A stretch of DNA of 64,000 nucleotides. Source: Streptomyces canus. GTDB taxonomy: Bacteria; Actinomycetota; Actinomycetes; Streptomycetales; Streptomycetaceae. Location: NCBI RefSeq assembly GCF_001514145.1, contig NZ_KQ948656.1:248001-312000 (forward strand), read 5' to 3'. Of this stretch, positions 27,281 to 35,770 are shown one piece after another. Numbering within the stretch: position 1 is the stretch's first letter; each line of letters opens with the position of its first letter. The notes under the pieces are model-generated. The model did not search any database. It saw nothing but the letters and a program-made list of their open reading frames with translations, and was not told the origin of the DNA. The position numbers and the translations under genes were made by a program.

Positions 27281-28174
27281 ATGGACCAGGCCGATGACGC
27301 GGTGCCGATCGCTGAGCTGCTTGACGAGCGGCAGCATCTGCTGGCCGTCGCCTATTGGATGTTGGGCACAGGTCCTGATGCCGACGAAGTCGTTACCGAG
27401 ACCTACCGGCGGTGGTACGGCCTGTCCGATCCGGAGAGGGCGCGGATCGCGGAGCCGCTCTCCTGGCTGGTGAGGACGGCGGGCGCCATCTGCCTGACGT
27501 GCCTGGCCCTGCCCGGGCGTCGAGGGCAGGGTGCGGCAGGAACAGCCGGCGACACGACGGTGAGGGCCTGTCCGTCTTTGGCGGACGAGGTCAGCGAGGT
27601 TCTGCTGAACGCGTTGGATTCCCTGTCCCCGGCCGAGCGGGCAGCGTTCGTCCTCAATGATGTTTTCCGGATGGCGCCCCAGGCGGTCGCCGAGATCGTG
27701 GGCCAGACGGAACGGGAATGTGCCGAACTCGCCGAACGGGCCCGTCGCACCCTGCGGACCAGGCGTTCGAGTCCCACCATGCCGCAGCAACACGACCGGA
27801 TGGTCCGGGCGGTCCGTGAGGCCTGCGCCGCGGCGGACTCGGCCCTCCTGTCATCTCTGCTGGCCCCCGACGCCACGGCCTTCTTCGACGGCGGCGGCAA
27901 GGTGCGGGCTCTGGACCGGCCGGTCCACGGTGCCCTGAAGGTCGCCCGCAGCCTACTCACTCTGCTCTCCCACCGCCCCCGTATCGCACTGGACCTCCAC
28001 TCCGTCAACGGCCAGACGGGGATCGTCGTGCGCTACGACGGCCAGGTCGCCGCCGTGATCAGCTTCGACATCGCCGACCACCACGTCGTCCAGGTCTGGG
28101 CCGTTCTGAACCCCGACAAACTGCGACTTTGGAACCGGCCGGATGCCTCTCCCGGTGTACCTCGGGTGAACTAG
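27281..28174 (+). CDS. ECF41-like sigma factor with SnoaL-type C-terminal domain
   Basis: 297 residues. Region 2 is divergent (LLAVAYWMLGTGPDADEVVTETY, then PLSWLVRTAGAICLTCL). Region 4 is LNALDSLSPAERAAFVLNDVF with AVAEIVGQTERECAELAERA. The C-terminal SnoaL-like domain has FFDGGGKVRALDRPVHG and ends with VLNPDKLRLWNR. DGGG and NPDKL are signatures of the ECF41 group, in which this fused domain controls sigma activity. The usual WLPEP linker is absent. ATG 27281 follows GAGAGGGAAG. A close paralogue lies at 45847. A repeated-type promoter sits upstream. Confidence 0.87.
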   Translation: MDQADDAVPIAELLDERQHLLAVAYWMLGTGPDADEVVTETYRRWYGLSDPERARIAEPLSWLVRTAGAICLTCLALPGRRGQGAAGTAGDTTVRACPSLADEVSEVLLNALDSLSPAERAAFVLNDVFRMAPQAVAEIVGQTERECAELAERARRTLRTRRSSPTMPQQHDRMVRAVREACAAADSALLSSLLAPDATAFFDGGGKVRALDRPVHGALKVARSLLTLLSHRPRIALDLHSVNGQTGIVVRYDGQVAAVISFDIADHHVVQVWAVLNPDKLRLWNRPDASPGVPRVN

Positions 28175-28467
28175 GAGCATCGTCACCATAGTGTGACCAC
28201 TCTGTCGATGGCGACAGTGTGATGCCTGCCGGAGACAACAAACCATGGCGGATCTGTAACGAAACGAGGGTGTGCCCGGTCGAAGAGAAGACGCGACCTG
28301 GTGCCCGCCTTGTGGTGACACCGGACTCCGTGGCGGCCGGACCCTTCCCTGTGCGCGTGCAGCCAAAGCAACCGTGTCCGCTGCCCAGGGGACCGGACCG
28401 CCACACGGTGACCCAGCGAGTGCGCTATCGACAGCACCGGTCCTGAGAGGAACGGAGACAGAGGAAC

Positions 28468-29106
28468 ATGCATCTTGACAGGCCCTCCACTGTGAGCACG
28501 ATGGACGAGGCCGTTTCTGTCTTCGTGGAGCTCCGCCCACGTCTTTTCGGTATCGCGTACCGCTTGCTGGGAAGCGCGGTGGAGTCCGAGGACGTGGTCC
28601 AGGAGGTGTGGCTGCGCTGGCAGAAGGCAGACCGTTCGGCGGTGGTAAGTCCCGTCGCGTTCCTGTCCAAGGCAACCACCCGGCTGGCCATCAACGTGGC
28701 CCAGTCCGCCCGTGTGCGGCGCGAGACCTACATCGGTCCATGGCTACCCGAGCCCATAGACACGAGCAATGACCCGGAGGTGGGCGCCCAGCGGGCAGAG
28801 GCCCTCGAACTGGCCCTGCTCCTCGTGCTGGGCAAGCTGAATCCGACCGAGCGGGCCGCCTACGTGCTGCGTGAGGCGTTCGACTACGCCTACGCCGATA
28901 TCGCGGAGATACTCGGGCTCACCGTCGTCAACGTGCGCAAAATCGTGAGCCGCGCCCGCAAGCACCTGTCGGCCGACCACCAGGAGACCGTGGACGCGGC
29001 CGAGCACCGGCAGCTTCTCGCCACCTTCGTCTCAGCGGCGCGTACCGGGGACATCGCGTCCCTGGAGGCTCTTCTGACACCGGAAGCCGTCTCTCTGCCC
29101 TGCTGA
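28468..29106 (+). CDS. ECF41-group sigma factor lacking most of the SnoaL domain
   Basis: 212 residues. Region 2: LFGIAYRLLGSAVESEDVVQE and AFLSKATTRLAINVAQSARV. The linker has the diagnostic WLPEP. Region 4: GKLNPTERAAYVLREAFDYA and IAEILGLTVVNVRKIVSRAR. The C-terminal domain begins (LLATFVSAARTGDIASLEALL) but ends after TPEAVSLPC, so the DGGG and NPDKL motifs are gone. In studied ECF41 proteins, C-terminal shortening changes activity sharply: partial loss can give hyperactivity and full loss inactivity. This form could thus be constitutive or dead. ATG 28468 or 28501 could start it; 28468 has AGAGGA upstream. Confidence 0.85.
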   Translation: MHLDRPSTVSTMDEAVSVFVELRPRLFGIAYRLLGSAVESEDVVQEVWLRWQKADRSAVVSPVAFLSKATTRLAINVAQSARVRRETYIGPWLPEPIDTSNDPEVGAQRAEALELALLLVLGKLNPTERAAYVLREAFDYAYADIAEILGLTVVNVRKIVSRARKHLSADHQETVDAAEHRQLLATFVSAARTGDIASLEALLTPEAVSLPC

Positions 29107-29211
29107 CAGTGACCAACGAGGCGTCGCTCAGACCTCTGCTGCCCCGACTCGCGGTCACCGTCCTCACCCGCATGAGTAACCGCGTGTCGAGCGCTGAGGC
29201 GGCCTTCGCGG

Positions 29212-29238
29212 TGTCACAAACCACCGCCGGACCTGGTC
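29212..29238 (+). promoter_or_regulatory. Repeated TGTCACA-N16-GGTC promoter
   Basis: TGTCACA 29212-29218, 16 nt, GGTC 29235-29238, only 35 bp before the likely GTG start of the SdhA-like pseudogene at 29274. Confidence 0.78.
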
Positions 29239-29273
29239 CTAGTCAGTGACCAGCCGGAGCGATGGGAGCAATC

Positions 29274-30024
29274 GTGGCTATCACCGAACAACGGCTTTCC
29301 ACCATGGTGCTGGTGATCGGTACCGGCGGGGCCGGCCTCAGGGCGTCGATCGAGCCGGCCGAGGCCGGTGTCGCTGTCATGGCCGTCGGCAAACGCCCCA
29401 CGGAGGACACCCACACATCCCTGGCCGCCGGTGGGATCAACGCGGCCCTGGCCACGATGGACCCCGAGGACAGCTGGCAGCAGCACGCCGCCGACACCCT
29501 CAAGGAGAGCTACCTCCTCGCCGATCCCCGCACCGCCGAGATCGTCATCCAGGGCGCCGCCCGGGGCATCGACGACCTGGAGCGCTACGGCATGGCCTTC
29601 GCCCGCGAGGAGGACGTCCGGATCTCGCAGCGCTTCTTCGGCGCACACAATGACCGAACACGCGGGCGTCGTCCGCGACGAAGAGGGCCTGCGCACCGGT
29701 CTGGCGGAACTGGACGTCATCGAGAAGCGCATGGAGAACGTCGGCGTCCACCCCGACATCGCCGGGTTCCAGGACCTCGCGCATGCCTTCGACCTCAAAT
29801 CGGCCGCCCTGGCGGCCCTCGCCCCCCTCGAAGCGGCACCCGAACGCCAGGAAACCCGCGGCTGCCACAACCGCAGCGACTACCCCGACATGGATCCCGC
29901 CCTCCGCGTCAACCTCGTGTGGTCCCCGACCACAGGAATCACCCACGAAAGCCTTCCGCCCATCCCGAAGGAGATCACCTCGCTCATGGAGGACGTCTCC
30001 ACCGACGGAAAGCTCGTTGAGTAG
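29274..30024 (+). pseudogene. SdhA/FrdA-like flavoprotein with about 300-residue internal deletion
   Basis: The first 125 codons encode a normal flavoprotein start, VLVIGTGGAGLRASIEPAEA, then THTSLAAGGINAALATMDPED with the FAD-linking His region intact. At about 29645-29655 the sequence jumps to the C-terminal domain in another frame: TEHAGVVRDEEGLRTGLAEL to RGCHNRSDYPDMDPALRVNL, stop 30024. All of the substrate-binding and capping core is missing. It is a paralogue of the gene at 13510, whose FAD-linking block is the part that looks damaged. GTG 29274 has GGGAG upstream. Confidence 0.87.
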
Positions 30025-30095
30025 CGCACTGCGGGAGACCACACTGCTTCCCGCCCCGGACGCGCACATCGACCGCGCGGGGCTTGTCGTCCGCA
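30018..30095 (+). pseudogene. Short C-terminal scar of an NmrA-type SDR
   Basis: Overlapping the end of the SdhA-like remnant, a frame reads SSALRETTLLPAPDAHIDRAG. It resembles GAQLEEKTLLPGPDARLGET at 25566 and GAVLGQRALLPGAGAQLGHE in the intact SDR. It is only about 20 recognisable codons, so the call is tentative, but the same tail recurs elsewhere in the window. Confidence 0.45.
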
Positions 30096-30191
30096 CCGCG
30101 ACACGGCAGGCCCTTTCCGCAGTGGACAAAGCGGTCCCCGAGACGTCAACGCGCCTTGTCACCGCAGCAACCGTAGAGAAAGCCATTGACC

Positions 30192-30791
30192 ATGCTCACA
30201 GAACGCGACCGAACCGCTTCCCCCGGGCCCGGCACATACGCGGCACTCACAGGTGCCTACACCATCGATCCGGCCCACACGACCGTCGGATTCTCCGTCC
30301 GGCACGCCATGATCTCCAACATTCGCGGCAGGTTCGACCGTTTCGAGGGCCTCCTCCTGCTGGACGGCTTTGACCCCTCCCGGTCAACGGCGTACGTGAG
30401 TGTCCAGACCGACAGCATCGACACGGGAATCCAGGAACGCGACGCGCACCTGAGAGGACCCGAGTTCTTCGACTCCGCGACGTTTCCCCTGATGGCCTTC
30501 CGCTCCACGGGAATCGTCCAGCGCGGCGACGACGAGTTCCGTCTCACCGGCAGCTTGCGCATCAAGGACGTCGAGCTGCCGCTGGACATCGATCTCGTCT
30601 TCGGTGGAGCCGCCGACGACGTCGACGGACAGCGCCGGGTCGGCTTCGAGGGCACGGCCATCCTGCGCCGTTCGGACTGGGGGCTCACCTGGAACACGAC
30701 TCTGGAGGCAGGAGGCGTGCTCGTCGGTGACAAGGTGACTCTGGTCCTGGACATCTCGGCGGTACGGATCGATCAGGACGCGGCGGCGTGA
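30192..30791 (+). CDS. YceI-family protein (lipocalin-like polyisoprenoid-binding)
   Basis: 199 residues with the YceI pattern: YTIDPAHTTVGFSVRHAMIS near the start, then RGRFDRFEGLLLLD, ERDAHLRGPEFFDSATFPLM and the C-terminal strand pair ending VTLVLDISAVRI. YceI proteins form a beta-barrel that binds long isoprenoid chains such as quinones; many are periplasmic, but this one lacks a signal peptide, like most actinobacterial homologues. ATG 30192 is chosen over an upstream TTG. It overlaps the LtrA-family gene by 4 bp (GTGA), so the two are translationally coupled. Confidence 0.92.
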   Translation: MLTERDRTASPGPGTYAALTGAYTIDPAHTTVGFSVRHAMISNIRGRFDRFEGLLLLDGFDPSRSTAYVSVQTDSIDTGIQERDAHLRGPEFFDSATFPLMAFRSTGIVQRGDDEFRLTGSLRIKDVELPLDIDLVFGGAADDVDGQRRVGFEGTAILRRSDWGLTWNTTLEAGGVLVGDKVTLVLDISAVRIDQDAAA

Positions 30792-31993
30792 AGGCGGTGA
30801 GGTCGTCGAGGGTGACAGTTCTTGTGTCCTCACCGCCCTCCAGTGTCTGGCACCGGCCGATGCTCGCCCGCCATGCCGGTGAGGAACACCGCACCGCCAC
30901 CGCGCTGGAGTTGTTCTTCGACCTGTGTTTCGTCGCCGCCGTCGCCCAGGCCGCCTCGGCGTTCGAGCACGAAATCACTTCGGGCCGTCCTGGTCACGGC
31001 CTTCTCGGTTACGCACTCGTGTTCTTCGCGATCTGGTGGGCCTGGATGAACTTCACCTGGTTCGCCTCCGCCTACGACACGGACGACGTGCCGTATCGCC
31101 TCCTCACCCTGGTCCAGATCACCGGAGCCCTGGTCATGGCCGCAGGGGCCACCAAGGCCCTGGAGCACGGGGACTTCCAGATCATCACGTGGGGTTATGT
31201 CGTCATGCGGCTCGCCATGGTCAGCCAGTGGCTGCGCGCCGCGTGCACGGACCAGGAACGCCGGCGGTCGGCAGTGCGGTACGCCCTGGGCATCTCAGTC
31301 CTGGAGATAGGCTGGCTGGTCCGACTGGCCCTGCCCCACGACGGCGGTATCGCCTCGTTCGCCGTCCTCGCGGTCGGTGAACTCTCGGTTCCGGTCTGGG
31401 CCGAACGTGCCGTGGGCACCACCTGGCACCCGCACCACATAGCCGAGCGCTACGGGCTGTTCACCCTGATTGTGCTCGGCGAGTCCATCACCGCCGCAGC
31501 TCTTGCCGTCCGCAACGCCCTGGACACCCATGCGGAAGTCGGCTCCGTTCTGCTCATCGCACTGGGTGGCATCCTGACCGTCTTCGCCCTGTGGTGGCTG
31601 TACTTCGCCCAGGACGCACCGCGTCGCCTCAAAACCCAGACCACGGCCATGCTGTGGGGCTACGGGCACTACGCGGTGTTCGCCGCGGCAGCGGCCGTAG
31701 GGGCAGGACTAGCCGTCAACGTCGCCCATCTCACCGACCATGGCACTCTTACCGACGTCCAGGCCGCGGCCACGTACACGGTGCCCGTCGCCGTCTTCAT
31801 CGCCTGCGTGTGGCTGCTGCACCGGCGGACCGTGCAACTGCCCGCCAAGGCCAACGTCCTTCCCCCGGTCGCGGCACTCGCCGTCCTCGCCACCACCTTC
31901 ACGACGATCGCCGTACTGTGCACCGGCGTCATCGCGTCGCTTCTGATCGGTGCGTCCCTCGTCGTAGCCCATCGCGAAGCCCACGCGCCCTGA
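30788..31993 (+). CDS. LtrA (low-temperature requirement A) family membrane protein
   Basis: About 400 residues, largely transmembrane, with the family signatures ATALELFFDLCFVAAVAQA near the N-terminus, IWWAWMNFTWFASAYDTDD, and HHIAERYGLFTLIVLGESI in the middle. Ten or more hydrophobic helices are visible. The biochemical function of LtrA is not firmly known. The GTG at 30788 overlaps the YceI stop; ATG 30860 is an alternative, but would cut the commonly conserved W-RPMLARHAGEEHR lead. It probably forms an operon with YceI. Confidence 0.9.
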   Translation: MKAVRSSRVTVLVSSPPSSVWHRPMLARHAGEEHRTATALELFFDLCFVAAVAQAASAFEHEITSGRPGHGLLGYALVFFAIWWAWMNFTWFASAYDTDDVPYRLLTLVQITGALVMAAGATKALEHGDFQIITWGYVVMRLAMVSQWLRAACTDQERRRSAVRYALGISVLEIGWLVRLALPHDGGIASFAVLAVGELSVPVWAERAVGTTWHPHHIAERYGLFTLIVLGESITAAALAVRNALDTHAEVGSVLLIALGGILTVFALWWLYFAQDAPRRLKTQTTAMLWGYGHYAVFAAAAAVGAGLAVNVAHLTDHGTLTDVQAAATYTVPVAVFIACVWLLHRRTVQLPAKANVLPPVAALAVLATTFTTIAVLCTGVIASLLIGASLVVAHREAHAP

Positions 31994-32111
31994 ACTGTAC
32001 CGCCACGCAGCTTCACACTTAGTGGCATTGCAGTGTGTTCCGTCAAACACTCTCCCAACTGACTTCCCATCCTGGGGGTCACCACAACCTTGCGCCCCGA
32101 AAGGCATCATC

Positions 32112-32546
32112 ATGCGCAATATGCTGCGTGCAGCAGCTGTCGGTGCAGCGTGCACCACGCTTTCACTCACCTCCGCGGTCGCCCAGGCGACCCCCGGAGG
32201 TCCCGGCGTAACCGGCAAGGTCCTTGCCCAGAAGACCATTTGGGACCGGGACTACATCCTCCGAGAGGTCACCATTCCGCCCGGCCAGGGAACGGGCTGG
32301 CACTACCACGACGGCACGCTGTACGCGTACGTCAAGCAGGGAACGCTGAGCCACTTCGATGCCACGTGCGCATCCGACGGCGTCTACGACAAGGGCAGCT
32401 CCCTGAAGGAACCGTCGGGCGCGGACCACGTGCACCTGGGCCAGAACCGCGGCACGACGGACGTCGTCCTGGAAGTCCTCTACGTGCTGCCGCACGGCGC
32501 CCCGTTCGCCGAGGACGCCTCCAACCCCGGCTGCACGTTCCAGTAG
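32112..32546 (+). CDS. Secreted cupin-domain protein
   Basis: 144 residues. A signal peptide (MRNMLRAAAVGAACTTLSLT, cut likely after AQA) precedes a single cupin barrel: PPGQGTGWHYHDGTLYAYVK carries the His pair, and ADHVHLGQNRG another His. There is a C-terminal Cys and one internal Cys (ATCASDG, NPGCTF), which could form a disulfide in the exported protein. ATG 32112 has GAAAGG upstream. It is followed by a strong terminator, so it is monocistronic. The substrate is unknown. Confidence 0.87.
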   Translation: MRNMLRAAAVGAACTTLSLTSAVAQATPGGPGVTGKVLAQKTIWDRDYILREVTIPPGQGTGWHYHDGTLYAYVKQGTLSHFDATCASDGVYDKGSSLKEPSGADHVHLGQNRGTTDVVLEVLYVLPHGAPFAEDASNPGCTFQ

Positions 32547-32563
32547 CCCAGCGCGCCGCACCA

Positions 32564-32592
32564 CGGCCGCGTCCTTCGTACGGACGCGGCCG
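32564..32592. terminator. Stem-loop after the secreted cupin gene
   Basis: 11-bp perfect stem CGGCCGCGTCC (32564-32574) with its complement at 32582-32592 and a 7-nt loop, 18 bp after the stop codon. Confidence 0.75.
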
Positions 32593-32604
32593 ATCGCCGG
32601 CAGC

Positions 32605-32631
32605 TGTCACAGCCGCTCCCGCTGCCCGGTC
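32605..32631 (+). promoter_or_regulatory. Repeated TGTCACA-N16-GGTC promoter
   Basis: TGTCACA 32605-32611, 16 nt, GGTC 32628-32631, 61 bp upstream of the small coiled-coil protein at 32693 and just after a terminator. Confidence 0.82.
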
Positions 32632-32692
32632 AATCGGGTGTCAGCAGCTTGCGGTGGCATCCATCCAAGCCCCGCAGCGAGGAGGAGGCAGC

Positions 32693-33034
32693 ATGACAGG
32701 GACCCAGGACAGTCGATGCACTCGGGCGATCGCTGTAAGCCCGCCGACAGAGCTCCGGCACGAACCGAGGGAGGACGGGAAGATGCTCCGAGAAACCGAC
32801 CGGCAAGCCAATCCCGCCGCCGCCACTGCGTCGCTGGCGGCGGAGGCCGCCCTGCTCGAGGGGCGGCTGAGCCAGCTCCGAGAGGCCATCCACACAGTGG
32901 ATTCACGCATCGAGTCGATCTCCGAGACCCTCCGGCGGCTGCGCCACACGGCGTCCGGGGCCGATGACGGTGCGCATCGCTCGGGCGACACAGACGACGC
33001 CGGCCCCGGTCACTCGGCGACGCGCCACCACTGA
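32693..33034 (+). CDS. Small coiled-coil protein, paralogue of 37644
   Basis: 113 residues, not matched to a family. The core ASLAAEAALLEGRLSQLREA, IHTVDSRIESISETLRRLRH has heptad spacing of hydrophobics and predicts a two-stranded coiled coil; both ends are polar and probably disordered (the C-terminus is rich in His, Asp and Gly). The same core recurs at 37644 (TLAAEAAVLEAHERLLREAL, DAVDARIEAVSAALRHLRR). ATG 32693 follows a strong GGAGGAGG site. Both genes lie behind the repeated promoter, so they are dedicated regulon members. A regulatory or scaffolding role is conceivable, but I assign no function. Confidence 0.75.
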   Translation: MTGTQDSRCTRAIAVSPPTELRHEPREDGKMLRETDRQANPAAATASLAAEAALLEGRLSQLREAIHTVDSRIESISETLRRLRHTASGADDGAHRSGDTDDAGPGHSATRHH

Positions 33035-33254
33035 CGGACCGAGCAGACAGACGGAGCCGTGCCGTCCCGGATCGTCGTGGCACGTCATGCGAGCTGACGG
33101 GTCCGCCCGCTTTCGTCCCCGACCGGCGCCCATGAGGGGCTGCGCACCCGGACGTTCCCGAGCGAGCTGGATCGCCGAGCACCTGAGCAGGCGCGGGTCG
33201 AAACCGCGCCGGCTCGGTCTCGGACAGCCGGCACCAGGAACAGAACGGCTGGAT

Positions 33255-33752
33255 TCAGTTCGTTGCCTCCTGAAGCACCCATCCGTTGCCGTCCGGGTCG
33301 CTGAATTCCGCATACGAGCAATAGCTGCGACGTTGCGGATCAGGGCCGCTGATCCGCCTCTCAAGCGTGCAGCGGTGGAATATCTCGCTCGTGTCGTGGA
33401 AGATCCCGCCCATCTCCACACCCCTGCCGAGGAGCTCTTCGTGGGCCTTCACGATGTCGGAAACGACGAGGTGGAGCCCCTGCGCCGAACCGGGAGTTGC
33501 AGTGGTGACCCCGACGCCGAAGAGAATCGAGCACGGCGAGCCAGAGGGTGTCATGTGCACCACCCGGTAGGTGTCATCGGTGACGTGATCGGCATCCAGG
33601 CGGAACCCCACCGCCTCGTAGAACGCTCTGGCCCGGTCGACGTCGGAGACGGGCAGAACCACAACTTCCAGCTTGAAATCCACTGTCGTCATCACTTTCA
33701 CGGACGGAGGCTTGGCACCACCGGGTATCACGGTCAGAAACGGTGTGGTCAT
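33255..33752 (-). CDS. VOC (glyoxalase/bleomycin-resistance) family protein
   Basis: 165 residues. VVVLPVSDVDRARAFYEAVG opens the first beta-alpha-beta-beta-beta module, and AQGLHLVVSDIVKAHEELLG with YAEFSDPDGNGWVLQEA forms the second. Such proteins bind a metal and act as glyoxalases, dioxygenases or drug binders. The ATG at 33752 overlaps the stop of the DyP peroxidase gene by 4 bp (ATGA), which supports this start over the internal ATG at 33692. It is last of a three-gene unit with 33749-34735 and 34777-35601. Confidence 0.87.
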   Translation of the reverse strand: MTTPFLTVIPGGAKPPSVKVMTTVDFKLEVVVLPVSDVDRARAFYEAVGFRLDADHVTDDTYRVVHMTPSGSPCSILFGVGVTTATPGSAQGLHLVVSDIVKAHEELLGRGVEMGGIFHDTSEIFHRCTLERRISGPDPQRRSYCSYAEFSDPDGNGWVLQEATN

Positions 33753-34735
33753 CTCGGATCACGGACAAGGGAAGGCGATCGGGACGTCGGCGGCTCGGGA
33801 GGGTCCTCCAGGAAGTCCGCAGCCGGCGCGAAGAACATGGAGCCTGTCACCGGGACGGAGAAGTCCAGTATGCGGTCGTGCGGCGCCGACTCCGTGCCCA
33901 GGAACATTCGCTCCAGCATCGTCTCCGTCACCTCGGGAGTGCGGGCGTAGCCGATGAAATACGTGCCGAACTCCGCACGGCCCACGGCGCCGAAGGGCAT
34001 GTTGTCGCGCAGGATCTCGAGTTCTTTGCCGTCCGCGTCGGTGAGGCTGGTGAGGGCGACGTGTGAATCCGCAGGTTTGACGTTGTCAGCGAGCTCCACG
34101 TCGGACAGCTTTCGCCGGCCAATTGCTCTCTCCTGCGCCTCGACGGACAGTTCCTCCCACGCGTCGAGGTCGTGCAGGTACTTCTGCACGACGACGTAAC
34201 TCCCGCCCGAGAAGGACGGATCCTCGTCGCCGACGACTACCGCCGAGTGCGCCGCGGGACCCGTCGGATTCTCCGTTCCGTCGACGAAGCCGAGCAGGTC
34301 GCGTTCGTCGAAGTACTTGAAGCCGTGCACCTCGTCCTGGACTGTCACTGCCTGACGCAGTCGGCTCATGATCTCCGTGGCAAGCGCGAAGCACAGGTCC
34401 AGACGGGAGGCGCGGATGTGGAAGAGCAGGTCGCCCGGGGTGGCGACGGCTCGGTGCACCGGGCCGTTCACTTCCCGGAAAGGATGGAGCCGGGCCGGAC
34501 GCGTCCCGGAGAATAGGCGGCCCCAGGCGTGCGAACCGATGCCGGTGACACAACTCAATCTGCCGTCGGGCTGGGCACGGAATCCCACGGCCCGTTCCAG
34601 CGAGCCGATGTCCGACAGCAGCTCACGGACGGTGGTCTCGCCGCCGCTGTCGATCGTCACGACGAGAAAGATCGCCGCACTGGTCAGCGGGGACAGAACC
34701 ATCTGAGGCACCGGTTCCGCGACGTCTCCGGTCAT
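33749..34735 (-). CDS. DyP-type heme peroxidase
   Basis: 328 residues. The hallmark GxxDG motif is GFVDGTENPTGPA (distal Asp), the proximal heme His lies in VKPADSHVALTSL, and the distal Arg segment is ILRDNMPFGAVGRAEFGTYF, as in YfeX-like class B DyPs. It oxidises dyes or phenols, or handles heme, with H2O2; no Tat or Sec signal is seen, so it is cytosolic. I looked for an encapsulin shell gene nearby and found none. ATG 34735 follows GGAAGGGAAA. It is translationally coupled to the VOC gene and 41 bp behind the unknown gene at 34777. Confidence 0.92.
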   Translation of the reverse strand: MTGDVAEPVPQMVLSPLTSAAIFLVVTIDSGGETTVRELLSDIGSLERAVGFRAQPDGRLSCVTGIGSHAWGRLFSGTRPARLHPFREVNGPVHRAVATPGDLLFHIRASRLDLCFALATEIMSRLRQAVTVQDEVHGFKYFDERDLLGFVDGTENPTGPAAHSAVVVGDEDPSFSGGSYVVVQKYLHDLDAWEELSVEAQERAIGRRKLSDVELADNVKPADSHVALTSLTDADGKELEILRDNMPFGAVGRAEFGTYFIGYARTPEVTETMLERMFLGTESAPHDRILDFSVPVTGSMFFAPAADFLEDPPEPPTSRSPSLVRDPR

Positions 34736-34776
34736 GAGCGTTTCCCTTCCACCCGCCGGCAGCGGCAGATGTGTCA

Positions 34777-35601
34777 TCAACGCCAGTAGTCGTCCAGACG
34801 ATCAGTCCGGGACGACTCGCGCTTCTCCTCGTGTGTCAACGGATGCGCGGTAGCGGCATGCTTGATCGCGTGGAAGGCGTCCTTGTCCAGGACACCTTTG
34901 GATCGCAGCTCTTCCAGTAGCAGGGCCAGCGCATTGGTGTTCGCGCACGCCTTCTCCATGGTCCGGTCGAGTTGTGGTTGGTTCACCAGAGCAAGAGGGT
35001 CTGGCGCCGCTTGTGACGTGTCCTCATCGGCGATCAGCACCAGGTGGTGACGACGCGCTCCTTCCCCGGCCCGCTGCCACACGCGGCGCCCGAAGCGCAT
35101 AGGCAGAGGTTCGTCACTGATGCCTCGGCGGATGACGTCGAAGAACTCATGCGGCTTCCTGAGAAGCTCCTCCAGCCGCTCATCGTCCTCGTCGGACACC
35201 TCGGTGACGAACGTCGCCGTGATCGTCTCCTCGCTGACGTCCTCTCTGTACCTGGTCGGAACGAGACTGAGTCCTTCGATCTCGAGAGCGGAGACGCGGA
35301 GTTCCTCCACCTCCTGGATCTCCGCCTTGTAGATGTAGATCTCCGGTCTGCGTCCTTGGGAAACGGCGGTCCAGCCCTCCGACACGCGCCAGGTCGCGTC
35401 AGTGCCCTGAATATGCGGTCCATCGGCCGTGGAGGCCGCCTGGAGCTCGGCGTCCAATTCCTCGTGCCGTTCGTCCGGCACATGGAGCTCCAGCGCGAAG
35501 CGGCGCAGGGAACGGCCATTGTGGACGGAAACGACGGCAGGCAGCTCTGCGGCCGTGAGTTCGCGGACCGCGCCGAGCAGAGTGAGGTGCAGTGTCGTCA
35601 T
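34777..35601 (-). CDS. Conserved-looking protein of unknown function, DyP operon
   Basis: 274 residues, acidic, soluble, no signal or membrane segment. The N-terminus (MTTLHLTLLGAVRELTAAEL) and strands such as RFALELHVPDERHEELDAEL alternate with charged helices. The middle includes SLVPTRYREDVSEETITATF and the end TDRLDDYWR. Codon usage looks fully coding and the frame is open throughout. I recognise no family. Its place as first gene of the unit with DyP peroxidase and VOC protein suggests a role in the same oxidative process. ATG 35601 is the natural start. Confidence 0.72.
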   Translation of the reverse strand: MTTLHLTLLGAVRELTAAELPAVVSVHNGRSLRRFALELHVPDERHEELDAELQAASTADGPHIQGTDATWRVSEGWTAVSQGRRPEIYIYKAEIQEVEELRVSALEIEGLSLVPTRYREDVSEETITATFVTEVSDEDDERLEELLRKPHEFFDVIRRGISDEPLPMRFGRRVWQRAGEGARRHHLVLIADEDTSQAAPDPLALVNQPQLDRTMEKACANTNALALLLEELRSKGVLDKDAFHAIKHAATAHPLTHEEKRESSRTDRLDDYWR

Positions 35602-35770
35602 TGCCGATTCTCTTCCATGCCGGTCTCAAGGGTCTCTTCTCGAGGTCTCGGACGGCCGCAGTCACACGATCCGCTCGGAACACAACAGTGGTTTCCACAC
35701 TATCACTGCATGGTATGTGTCAACCGGTCCCAAGCACGCGGCAGAGATCAGTGACCCGGCAACCTACGCC

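Noticed and set aside
28175..28467. TGTCACC-like sites with 15-nt spacing before the sigma gene at 28468
   Set aside because: Spacing differs from all other copies, and one faces away from the gene.
33110..33190. WIAEHLS-like tail that could be another SDR scar
   Set aside because: Match is a handful of residues over two frames; not convincing.
33749..35601. Encapsulin nanocompartment around the DyP peroxidase
   Set aside because: No shell-protein gene in the neighbourhood and no clear cargo-loading tail on the DyP.
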